Assembly (NCBI GenBank): GCA_014584295.1
Contig: JACTNC010000053.1
Coordinates: 62,001-126,000 of the forward strand
DNA: 64,000 nucleotides
Source: Verrucomicrobiota bacterium
GTDB lineage: Bacteria; Verrucomicrobiota; Verrucomicrobiia; Opitutales; Opitutaceae
Direction of reading: 5' to 3'
Positions within the stretch are counted from its first letter, which is position 1. Each line of letters starts with the position of its first letter. Made by a program: the position numbers and the translations under genes. The notes under the pieces were generated by a model. It was not told where the DNA came from and did not search any database. It saw nothing but the letters and a program-made list of their open reading frames with translations. Of the stretch, positions 54,621 through 63,200 are shown piece after piece.

Positions 54621-56582
54621 ATGCGCTCGCCTCGTCCTCTTCCATCCAACAAGGGCAGCACGCTCATCGCCGTTGTCATTGTTGTGGTAGTCCTCTCGAT
54701 CGTCCTAGGAAGCGTGTTGAAATTCAGTGCCAACACGCAACGCAACTCCGTGCGCCAAACCCGCATGGAGAAAGCCAAGTTGATCGCGGAAAGTGAAATG
54801 GAGTACCTGTTCTTCCGATGGATCGCCGAAATCAATCGCGGCACGAGTTCCAACAATATCGAAACCGAAATGATTGCGGACGGCATCGTGCAGAGCAGGC
54901 CCATCTCAACCCCTGCTGCTGTCCCGTTTTCAAAGGATCTGCAGTCAAACAACTGGTCCGTCGCCCGAACGATCGAATTCCACAAGGTCAATCCCGGCGG
55001 GGATGGAAGCGCCATCGGCCTCAAGCCAGGCACTACAGAACGCATCGGCCGCAACTACTATTTTATTGCCCGGATCCTTGTCAGGCGCACCGATCCCACA
55101 TTCGGCACCATCGAATACCGCGCCGGACGACGTTTTGTTCGCTCAGAGACCTCATTGCTTCAATACGCGGTGTTCTATCAGGACGATCTCGAGATCGCAA
55201 ACTCCCAGGAAATGATCATCAAGGGGCCCATTTCCACGAACGGCAGCGCCTATGTAGGGGCCCAGACAGGCAGCGGCAATAACCTCCTGATAACGGACAA
55301 ACTCTACTTTGTGGACACGGTCAATGGTGCCACGGACAACACAGGCACCACCTACCGGAAACCCGGTGCCTGGGGTACCTCCACGCTCAAGCCACCCATT
55401 TTTGATCCCAATTTGGATGATGGATACGCCAACGATACCGAGTCGCTCGCCAACATGACCCAGCAGGCCAGAAAACTCGCGGCTCCGGAAAACTTTGTGG
55501 GTGGGGTCAATGTCACCAAGGCGGTCTCCGATTATCCCGATGCCTACCCGACGGCAAACGATGTCTATCGCTCGGTCATTGCTCCTCCTCCCGTCAAGGA
55601 TGGATCACCGCTTGCGGACAACGAAATGGAACCGACCATCGAATCCCGTCGCATGTACAATCGCGCGGGCATCATTGTGACAATCAATGTGGATGGCGAC
55701 GGCAATCCCGTCGTCAATGTCGGCACCAAGGACAACCCTAGTGCCTTCAACGCCGATATCGGAACGACCAAGATGTCGGAAATCTTTCCAGAGCAACGCA
55801 AACCTGTCTTTGATCGACGTGAAAAGACCAACATCAAGATGACGACGATGGATATTGCAAAACTGAAACAAACCTTGGAAAATACCCCTTCTCTTACGAA
55901 CGCGTTCAACGGTGTGCTTTACATTCATGACAACACGAACGACACCGGACTCGGAAGTGGAATCCGCCTAACAAACGGTGCAAGCACCCCCCAGTTGAAT
56001 GATGCGGACGGACATCCCAAGGGCTTTGCTGTCGTTTCAAACAATGGCGTCTATATTCAGGGCAATTACAACACCACGGAAATCTCCTCGGGTGTGACAA
56101 ATCCCTGTGCGGTAATGGGAGATGCCGTGACGGTTCTTTCCGAAGGGTGGAACGATGACAATGCAGACAAGATCCTCGACGAGCGGCTTGCCTCAATGCC
56201 AAGCGACACGTCTCCGGACGCCGTGAAACTGATGAAGGTCAATTCCGCCATTCTTACCGGAAACACGGCTTCAACCTCTGATCCCGACCTGCCGATGGAC
56301 AAGACCTCGCGCACGAACAGCGGTGGCGTGCAGAATCTTGTCCGCATGCTCGAGGATTGGGACTACGGTGCCGTCAATTTGGAAATCAAGGGTTCCCTCG
56401 TCCAGCTTTTCGAATCCGAGTACATGACCGGCGTCTTTCGCGACTACGATTACGAAGGCAACCGCACCTATTACCAACCTCAGATCCGAACTCTGGATTT
56501 CGATCAGCAACTCGCGAACAACCCGCCATCCTGGACACCATCAACCACGGAGTTCCACCGCGGAGACCTGTTCACCTGGTAG
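54621..56582 (+). CDS. large pseudopilin-like protein, third gene of cassette
   Basis: A 653-residue protein with an N-terminal basic leader and helix 'GSTLIAVVIVVVVLSIVLGSVLKFSANTQRN', resembling PilX/PulK-type minor pilins. A helical spine ('RMEKAKLIAESEMEYLFFRWI') and a large beta-rich body follow, with 'GPISTNGSAYVG' and 'GFAVVSNNGVYIQGNYNTT', suggestive of a right-handed beta-helix. The C-terminus reads 'TLDFDQQLANNPPSWTP'. It starts 33 bases after the Pro-Thr-tailed gene. Its size and position suggest it forms the tip or body of the cassette's structure. The 3' end overlaps the convergent nuclease-like gene by 11 bases. Confidence 0.75.
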   Translation: MRSPRPLPSNKGSTLIAVVIVVVVLSIVLGSVLKFSANTQRNSVRQTRMEKAKLIAESEMEYLFFRWIAEINRGTSSNNIETEMIADGIVQSRPISTPAAVPFSKDLQSNNWSVARTIEFHKVNPGGDGSAIGLKPGTTERIGRNYYFIARILVRRTDPTFGTIEYRAGRRFVRSETSLLQYAVFYQDDLEIANSQEMIIKGPISTNGSAYVGAQTGSGNNLLITDKLYFVDTVNGATDNTGTTYRKPGAWGTSTLKPPIFDPNLDDGYANDTESLANMTQQARKLAAPENFVGGVNVTKAVSDYPDAYPTANDVYRSVIAPPPVKDGSPLADNEMEPTIESRRMYNRAGIIVTINVDGDGNPVVNVGTKDNPSAFNADIGTTKMSEIFPEQRKPVFDRREKTNIKMTTMDIAKLKQTLENTPSLTNAFNGVLYIHDNTNDTGLGSGIRLTNGASTPQLNDADGHPKGFAVVSNNGVYIQGNYNTTEISSGVTNPCAVMGDAVTVLSEGWNDDNADKILDERLASMPSDTSPDAVKLMKVNSAILTGNTASTSDPDLPMDKTSRTNSGGVQNLVRMLEDWDYGAVNLEIKGSLVQLFESEYMTGVFRDYDYEGNRTYYQPQIRTLDFDQQLANNPPSWTPSTTEFHRGDLFTW

Positions 56583-57375
56583 CGGTGGCGGGCCGCCGGT
56601 CCGGAAGCGTGAATTCCACAAGGACGGGGCGGTGATCTGACAGCACCGATTTGATCACCTCGGTTTGCACATCGTTGCACCCGGGCGGCAGAAAGACAAA
56701 GTCGAGCTGCCGGCTGGGAAGTGGCGAGGGAAAGGTACGTCCTTCTCGGGGAAAAAGTGTGTAATCGTCAAAATCATACAAATGGCTCAGCAGCGATGAC
56801 GTTGCGTCCCCCCTGTTCGAACCCGGGTTATTGAAATCACCGCAGACGATCGGTGATACATCCCAGCGATCCGGACGGAGGCGTTCCTTCTCTCTGAGAT
56901 AGGCGAGCAAGCGGTCCATTTGCCGGAAGCGTCGCAGCCGAGAGGCGTAGTGAAGGTGCAGGTTGACAATGGGCACGGCGTACCCGTTCACGTCAAATTC
57001 CGAAAAGAGAAAGCCCTTCTCGCCCACCCTGCTTCGCCCGAATACAACGGCCTCCGAATCTACGATCGGGTGCCGGGAGAGAAAGGCATTTCCATACGCG
57101 AGGTTGATCAGGCCCTCCCGTCGATTGTTGATGCCAAAAACGGCGTGGGGAAAGTCTGTGAAGTCCCTGAGGTAATCCAGATGGTCAAAGTTGCCCGCCC
57201 AACGCGAAAATTCATCGATCTCCTGGATGGCTACGATGTCCGGCTTCAATCCGGTTAGTAAATTAGCGATCTTGCGCAGGTTGGAGCGGATTTTCCTGGC
57301 AGTCGTCAATCCCTGTATAGGCATCAACCCGCGCCCATGGGCGATATTGAAGGTAACGAGCCTGATCCGCTGCAT
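56572..57375 (-). CDS. endonuclease/exonuclease/phosphatase family protein
   Basis: A 267-residue metal-dependent phosphodiesterase-fold protein. It has 'IRLVTFNIAHGRG', the metal-binding Glu in 'IVAIQEIDEFS', 'NLHLHYA', 'IVCGDFNNPG' and the catalytic 'SDHRPVLVEF'. All canonical residues are present. Members include nucleases and lipid phosphatases; no signal peptide is seen, so it is probably cytoplasmic. The ATG at 57375 is chosen over a GTG at 57390. Confidence 0.85.
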   Translation of the reverse strand: MQRIRLVTFNIAHGRGLMPIQGLTTARKIRSNLRKIANLLTGLKPDIVAIQEIDEFSRWAGNFDHLDYLRDFTDFPHAVFGINNRREGLINLAYGNAFLSRHPIVDSEAVVFGRSRVGEKGFLFSEFDVNGYAVPIVNLHLHYASRLRRFRQMDRLLAYLREKERLRPDRWDVSPIVCGDFNNPGSNRGDATSSLLSHLYDFDDYTLFPREGRTFPSPLPSRQLDFVFLPPGCNDVQTEVIKSVLSDHRPVLVEFTLPDRRPATATR

Positions 57376-57721
57376 CGCCACACGGTGCACCCCAAGCCAT
57401 CCGGAGAAAAGTAAAACCGCAGGACTTTCAGTTTTGGCTCAGATTCAATCCCCGCGATAGTCGTGAGAATTCAAAGGCAAACGCATTCCCAGCCTCTACC
57501 CGAGGCACGCATTGTCCGCTTACATCGTGGCTGCGCTAATTCATCTTTCGATTGACGCCTGTGCGCGCCGCCGCCTAGGTACTCCCCTTTCGTCGGTGCG
57601 TTTTCCTTGAAAGTCAGGTTGTTGCAGCCAACCCGCAGTTTTCGACATTTCTTGAAACTCAGGTTGCCATCCAGCCGCAATCGCTCACTCAATAGGTTTC
57701 AACTGACGCAAGTCAGGACAA
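57376..57721. other. intergenic region before tRNA-Cys
   Basis: About 345 bases without a gene. The only clear structure is a 45-base-spaced imperfect direct repeat (57607-57666). The promoter of the EEP gene should lie at the left end and that of tRNA-Cys at the right end, but neither shows a clear hexamer pair. Confidence 0.4.
57607..57666. repeat. imperfect direct repeat upstream of tRNA-Cys
   Basis: TTGAAAGTCAGGTTG at 57607-57621 recurs as TTGAAACTCAGGTTG at 57652-57666, fourteen of fifteen bases identical, 45 bases apart. The following bases are also partly alike (AGCC, CCGCA). It may be two copies of a short tandem unit or a protein-binding site. Confidence 0.45.
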
Positions 57722-57796
57722 GGCGCGGTAGCCAAGTGGTAAGGCCGAGCTCTGCAAAAGCTCTATGCGACGGTTCGATTCCGTCCCGCGCCTCCA
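57722..57796 (+). tRNA. tRNA-Cys, anticodon GCA
   Basis: Acceptor stem GGCGCGG (57722-57728) pairs with CCGCGCC (57786-57792). The anticodon stem GAGCT/AGCTC surrounds loop CTGCAAA with GCA at 57754-57756. A T arm with GGTTCGATTCC is present, the discriminator is T, and CCA is encoded at 57794-57796. Confidence 0.97.
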
Positions 57797-57847
57797 GGAT
57801 TTCTTCGAAACTCCAGCCTTCCCAAATCTGAGAGCTGATGTTGACTC

Positions 57848-58708
57848 TCAATCTCTTCCAGCAGGATTTCGTGCCTCCCGCCCTCGTTCGCGGTATTGGG
57901 TCGGCGTCAGGCCCACCGTGCGCGTGAAGGCTCGGATGAAGACGTCCGCAGTGTGGTAGCCCACCCGCGGCGCAATGGCATCAAGCTTGTCATCGGTTCC
58001 GTGCAGCAGCTCTTGCGCGCGCTGGACCCGCATGGAAGCGACCTGCGCCATCGGGGTCCGGCCCAATTCCTTCCGACACATGCGACGTAGATGCTCGGAG
58101 CTCACACCCGCCTCCGTAGCGAGCGAACTCAGCTTCCAATCCTCGGCAATAGCCATCGATACCCTCTCCCAAAGCGCTGACAGGCGAGATTTCGCCCGGG
58201 CAGGTTGAGCGACCCGCAGATTCAACCCATGCAGCAGACTGATCCAATGATGGATCATCGCAGCACTCCTGACGCCCTCCCACTCATCTTTGAGACCAGA
58301 GACCACCCGACCGATTTCTCGCGCTCCATCCGCGACTCGCAGAGGAGAACGTGAATGCACGAGCGGCTGGACAGCCAAGGGTTCTTCGTAGCGGATCCAG
58401 GCAAACGTCCACTTGCGGCGGGCCACCGCATGAAAGGCGTTGAGGATTCGCGGCGGCGCCAGGCAAAGCTGTCCCGGCCTCACCACCTGCCAACGTCCCT
58501 CCAGAAAGATGCGCCCCTCCCCCTCAAGACAGGCCAGTAGAAAACTCCCCGAGGGTGCCAGTCGCACCCGGCGATACGGCGCAGCCACGGTGTCCAGCCC
58601 AAGCCAGGCGATACGATGGGTTGCAAGTTCGGCACATTGCCCTCGATCCAGACTCCACCGATGGGTGCGTGGGCCATCAACCGTTGTCTCCTTCCACTCA
58701 GGGTTCAT
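57848..58708 (-). CDS. AraC-family transcriptional regulator
   Basis: A 286-residue regulator. The N-terminal half is a cupin-like effector domain ('GSFLLACLEGEGRIFLEGRWQVVRPGQLCLAPP'). The C-terminal half has two helix-turn-helix units: 'WKLSSLATEAGVSSEHLRRMCRKELGRTPMAQV' and 'DAIAPRVGYHTADVFIRAFTRTVGLTPTQYR'. It lies divergently from the PEP-hydrolase/cupin/ThuA genes with about 160 bases between, and probably controls them, perhaps in response to a sugar. The effector is unknown. Confidence 0.93.
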   Translation of the reverse strand: MNPEWKETTVDGPRTHRWSLDRGQCAELATHRIAWLGLDTVAAPYRRVRLAPSGSFLLACLEGEGRIFLEGRWQVVRPGQLCLAPPRILNAFHAVARRKWTFAWIRYEEPLAVQPLVHSRSPLRVADGAREIGRVVSGLKDEWEGVRSAAMIHHWISLLHGLNLRVAQPARAKSRLSALWERVSMAIAEDWKLSSLATEAGVSSEHLRRMCRKELGRTPMAQVASMRVQRAQELLHGTDDKLDAIAPRVGYHTADVFIRAFTRTVGLTPTQYRERGREARNPAGRD

Positions 58709-58866
58709 TTTGGGCTCGGGTGCAGAATCGTCGGTTGAATGTGTGATGCCTGCTCTTTTCCTTTTCGGGCATTCGCTGCAGGCTCACGTGCTCGCTGGGC
58801 TCCCGCAAGGTCAAACCGACAACCGAACCCAACCTCAAGTCTCGTCCCCTTTATCTCTCCTCCCAC

Positions 58867-59742
58867 ATGCCCAATCCCTGGACAGGCAAAGGTAATCCCT
58901 ATACGCGCGACGAAGTGCGCTCCCGCCTCGATGCGGTTCTCAAACGCAGCGAAGCGATCATCGCTGCCGGTGCCGGCACCGGCATCAGCGCCAAGTTCAT
59001 CGAGAAAGGCGGGGCCGACCTGATCATCATCTACAACAGCGGCCGCTTCCGGATGATGGGGCACGGCTCAACGTGCGGTCTGATGGCCTATGGCGATGCC
59101 AACGCCATAGCCATGGAAATCGGCGAACATGAGGTTCTCCCCGTTGTGGAAGAAGTGCCGGTCATCTGCGGCGTGCATGCATCGGATCCCCGACGTCGCA
59201 TGTGGCACTGGCTCGGCAGAATCAAGGAAATGGGCTTTTCGGGAGTGAACAACTTTCCTACCCACACGATTGTCGATGGCCACTTTCGCCAAGTCCTCGA
59301 GGAAACGGGCATGAGCGTGAAGAAGGAATTTGAAATGGTGTCCCTCGCACGACGCATGGACCTTTTCTCCATCGTCTATGTCGCCACCCCGGAGGAGGCC
59401 GTTGAAATGGCCAAGGCCGGCGCCGACGCAATCATCGCCCACGTCGGCACAACCGTGGGCGGCAGCATCGGAGTCACAAACGCAGTCGTCAGTTGGGAGC
59501 ACACGCTTGCCGTCACGCAGGACATCATCCGTGCGGCGAGACAGGTGAGAAATGACATCTATTTCCTGTGCCACGGCGGGCCTATCAACACCCCTCAGGA
59601 CGCAGCGCGGGTCCTCCAGGGAACCGACTGCGTCGGCTTCGTCGGAGCCAGCAGCCTGGAGCGCATGGGTGTGGAGGCCTCGCTCACGGACCTGACGCGA
59701 CGCTTCAAGTCAATCGCAGCCCCCGCGATCGGAAAGCGCTGA
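58867..59742 (+). CDS. phosphoenolpyruvate hydrolase-family TIM-barrel protein
   Basis: A 291-residue member of the PEP-hydrolase-like (PF09370) group, related to isocitrate lyase/PEP mutase barrels. Typical segments are 'IIAAGAGTGISAKFIEKGGADLIIIYNSGRFRM', 'VPVICGVHASDP', 'GFSGVNNFPTH', 'AGADAIIAHVGTTVGGSIGV' and 'CHGGPINTPQDA'. Actual chemistry in this family is poorly known, and a C-C or phosphonate hydrolase or a sugar-acid catabolic step is possible. It is the first gene of the set opposite the AraC regulator, ten bases before the cupin gene. Confidence 0.88.
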   Translation: MPNPWTGKGNPYTRDEVRSRLDAVLKRSEAIIAAGAGTGISAKFIEKGGADLIIIYNSGRFRMMGHGSTCGLMAYGDANAIAMEIGEHEVLPVVEEVPVICGVHASDPRRRMWHWLGRIKEMGFSGVNNFPTHTIVDGHFRQVLEETGMSVKKEFEMVSLARRMDLFSIVYVATPEEAVEMAKAGADAIIAHVGTTVGGSIGVTNAVVSWEHTLAVTQDIIRAARQVRNDIYFLCHGGPINTPQDAARVLQGTDCVGFVGASSLERMGVEASLTDLTRRFKSIAAPAIGKR

Positions 59743-59751
59743 ATCACTTCC

Positions 59752-60207
59752 ATGTCAGCGAAGGTTCGACACTTTATCCAGAAATCGGATACGCCCCACG
59801 AGCCCAATGCGTGGACCGTGAACGAATGGCTCTGCAGGCCGGACCTTGTCGCAGCAGACAAACTGCTCCTGGTACGGGCCAACATGGACCCCATGCACTG
59901 CCACCCGTTCCACATTCATCCGTACCGGGAAGAGATCATCTATGTGGTGAGCGGGCGGGCTGAGCAATGGGTAGGCGGAGAATACCGTATGCTTCAGGCC
60001 GGCGAGATTGCGCACATCCCTCCGGGCACGGTGCATGCCACCTACAATCCCCATCCCGAGCCTCTCGTCTTCCTCGCCATCCTCTCCCCAGCCAATCTTC
60101 CGCCGGAATTGGGAGCTGCGCCCGATCCCCAGGACATCTCCTCGGAGGAACCCTGGCGCTCCCTGCGTCAAAAGCACGGCTTGCCGGCCTGCCGGTTGCG
60201 CGCCTGA
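59752..60207 (+). CDS. cupin-domain protein
   Basis: A 151-residue single cupin. Motif 1 is 'HPFHIHPYREEIIYVVSGRAEQWVGGE' with His and Glu metal ligands, and motif 2 is 'AGEIAHIPPGTVHATYNPHPEP' with the last His. The N-terminal His-rich 'MDPMHCHPFHIHP' is unusual. It could be an isomerase, dioxygenase or sugar-binding protein. It follows the PEP-hydrolase-like gene by nine bases, so it should act in the same pathway. Confidence 0.85.
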   Translation: MSAKVRHFIQKSDTPHEPNAWTVNEWLCRPDLVAADKLLLVRANMDPMHCHPFHIHPYREEIIYVVSGRAEQWVGGEYRMLQAGEIAHIPPGTVHATYNPHPEPLVFLAILSPANLPPELGAAPDPQDISSEEPWRSLRQKHGLPACRLRA

Positions 60208-60241
60208 TGCCTTGAACCAAATCTTGAACGATTTATCCCTC

Positions 60242-63200
60242 ATGCCACGTCCTGTCTCCCTTCTCTTCGCAGCTATCCTCACGCTCTTCGGCATTGTTTC
60301 CGCAGCAGCCGAGGCGCCGCTCCGCGTTTTCATCCGTTCCGGACCAAAAACCCATGGCCCGGGCGCACATGATTACCCGCGCTTCCTGAAGGAATGGGTT
60401 CCGCTGCTCAATGAACGCGGTGCGCGTGCAACCGGAGCCAATGCCTTCCCGACAGAGGCACAACTCGCCGAGACCGATGTGCTGATCCTCCACTCCCAAG
60501 AGGCAGGAACTATCGACGCTCCGGATCGTCGCAATCTTGATGCATTCCTGAAACGCGGCGGCGGATTGGTGGTGATCCACGCCGGCGTGGTTTCCAACGA
60601 TCCAGATTGGTTCAAATCCATCGTCGGCGGCTCCTGGCGCAACGGCACCACTCGCTGGCTCGAGGGACCGATGAACCTGTACTTCATCGATCGCTTCGGC
60701 CCCATCACGCGCGATGTCTCCAACTGGGCGATGGACGATGAGCTCTACTACGATCTTGATCTCTCTCCCGATGTCCACGTGCTGGCAACAGCTTATACTC
60801 CCAAGCCGGGAACCAGCTCCAATCCCAGGGTGCAGCAGCGGGTCAGCGAGCTCACCGCCGGCGGAAAACGAGTCAGCATCTACGATATCCAGCCGCAAAT
60901 GTGGACCTATGAACGCAAGGTCGAAGGAGGACTCAGGCCCTACCGCGCGTTCGTTTCCATTCCGGGTCACTACTACGAAAACTTCAACCGCACCAACTAT
61001 CGTGCGATCTTGCTGCGCGGGATAGCCTGGGCGGGACAACGTTCCAACACGGACGAGCTTTGCCGTCCTGATGAATTGGGCGACGCCCTGCGCTATGTCG
61101 AAGGAGGTCCCACGCGTCCGGAAAAGGCTGCTGCAAAGATTGAGGTCCATCCCGATTTCAACCTCTCGCTCGTCGCCTCGGAGCCGCTGATCAACAAGGT
61201 GATGAATCTCGAATGGGACGAGAAAGGAAGGCTCTGGGTTTGCGAGACTCCGGAATATCCCAATGGCCGTCGCAACGTGAACACGGCTCCTTGGAAGGAC
61301 AGCGGCTCACTTCATCCGGGAAACACCCAGCGCGACCCGGAAGATCGCATCTCGATCCTTACAGATACCGACGGAGATGGCGTCATGGACAAACGTCAGG
61401 TCTTCGCTGACAAATTGGAGCTCGCCACCAGCTTCGTGCTCTATCGCAACGGCGTAATTGTGTCCGCCGCCCCCAATATCTGGTATCTTCAGGACACCGA
61501 CAATGACGGCGTTGCCGATCGACGCACCCGGCTCTATACGGGGCTCGGTACCTTCGACGCCCATGCGGTGATCAACAACCTGCGCTGGGGACTCGACGGC
61601 TGGATCTATGCAACGCATGGCTACAGCCGGGGCGAAGTAAAGAGCGACGATGGGAATCGCTCCTTTGGATTTATCGGAAGTGGTGTCGTGAGATTCAAGC
61701 CCGATGGCTCCGCGTTCGAGCAGGTCAGCAGTCGAGGCGGAAACACGTGGGGACTGGCCACAACCTGGGATGGTCAGATTTTCTGGACACAGCCGACCTC
61801 TGGAACCGTCCTCTTCCATACCGTCCTTCCGGAGAGGATTCTTGCGATGGGAAAAGTGCCACGGACCACTTCGGCCAAGGGCTTGATTGTCGGACAAAGG
61901 ACCTATCCTGCGATTTCGTGGCCAGAGCAGGCCTATGTCCAGATCGACCTCGTTGGCCAATTCACAGCAGCCGCTGGCTGCGCGATCTACGAAGGCGGTG
62001 CGTGGCCTGAAAAATGGAACTACAGCTATTTCACGACCGAGCCCACGATCAACATCGTGCACCATGAGTTTCTCACGCCGGATGGTGTCAGCTATACGAG
62101 CGCCAAGGAGAAGGGCCGTGAGGAAACTGAGTTCATTCGAAGCACAGACCTGTGGTTTCGTCCGATCGACACGCGTATCGGACCCGACGGAGCTCTCTAC
62201 GTGATCGACTTCTACAATCAGGCGGTCATCCACAACGACACGCGCGGCCCCACCCATGGGCCCACCAATGCCGCGGTTCGGCCGGATCGAGATCACTATT
62301 TCTCCCGCATCTGGCGCATCCAGCACAAGCAGGCCCGCAGTCTCACGCGACCCAACCTCGATCGCAATGACGTTGCTGGTCTCATGCGCATTATCCAGAC
62401 CCACCCCAATTCCCAGGTGAAAAAGACCGCCTGGCGGCTTGCGCAGGAAACCGCCGAGGGAAGCACTGCCCTGACTGCACTCCATAAGCCGATCGGGAGC
62501 CGTGCCGAAGCCGAATTCTCAAGGGCAGAGGAAGCGACATCCAGTTCGGCGCGAAGGGAAATGCTCAAGACCTTCGTCCACGCTTCCGATGCGTGGACAC
62601 AATCCGCCATCATCGCGGCGGCGACCCAACACGCGGCACCGTACCTGGTCGATGCCTTTGACTCTTCCGACAACAAGGGTCTCGATGTCTTCGTAACCGC
62701 AGTCGCCCCGTCACTTCACGCGGACGAGATTATCGGAGTGCTTTCCGCAGCATCCAGCGCCAAGACCACGGGCGCCCGGCAACTGAAGCTCGCTCTTCTA
62801 CGATCGCTCGCACAGTCTCCGAAACTAAAGCCCAAGGCTGACCCCACCCTCATGGCAAGCCTGAGGATTTTCCTCGAGGATCCGGCCACTGCATCTGCTG
62901 CACTGCCACTGGCCGACCGTTGGGATTCTGCTGGTACCCTTGCCTCTGTCCGTGAACGGGTCAGCACCGCCCTTCAAAATGCACTTTCCGATTCCACCCA
63001 ATCGGATGAGAAGCGGGCCGACGCGGCGATCAGCCTGCTCTCATTGCAGCAAAGCCAGGCTGAAACCCTGTCCCGCATACGCGATCTCCTCGCCACCGCC
63101 ACGCTGTCGCCACAATTGCGCTCAGATTTCATCAATGCCATCGGCAATGCCTCGGGCGATAGCGCCGCTTCGGCGCTCGTCGAGGTGTTCTCAAAGACAC

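Noticed and set aside
53366..55054. A 562-codon minus-strand frame of Gly-Val repeats
   Set aside because: It is the reverse complement of the Pro-Thr-coding tract and ends in unrelated sequence; the plus-strand frame has a prepilin N-terminus and operon context.
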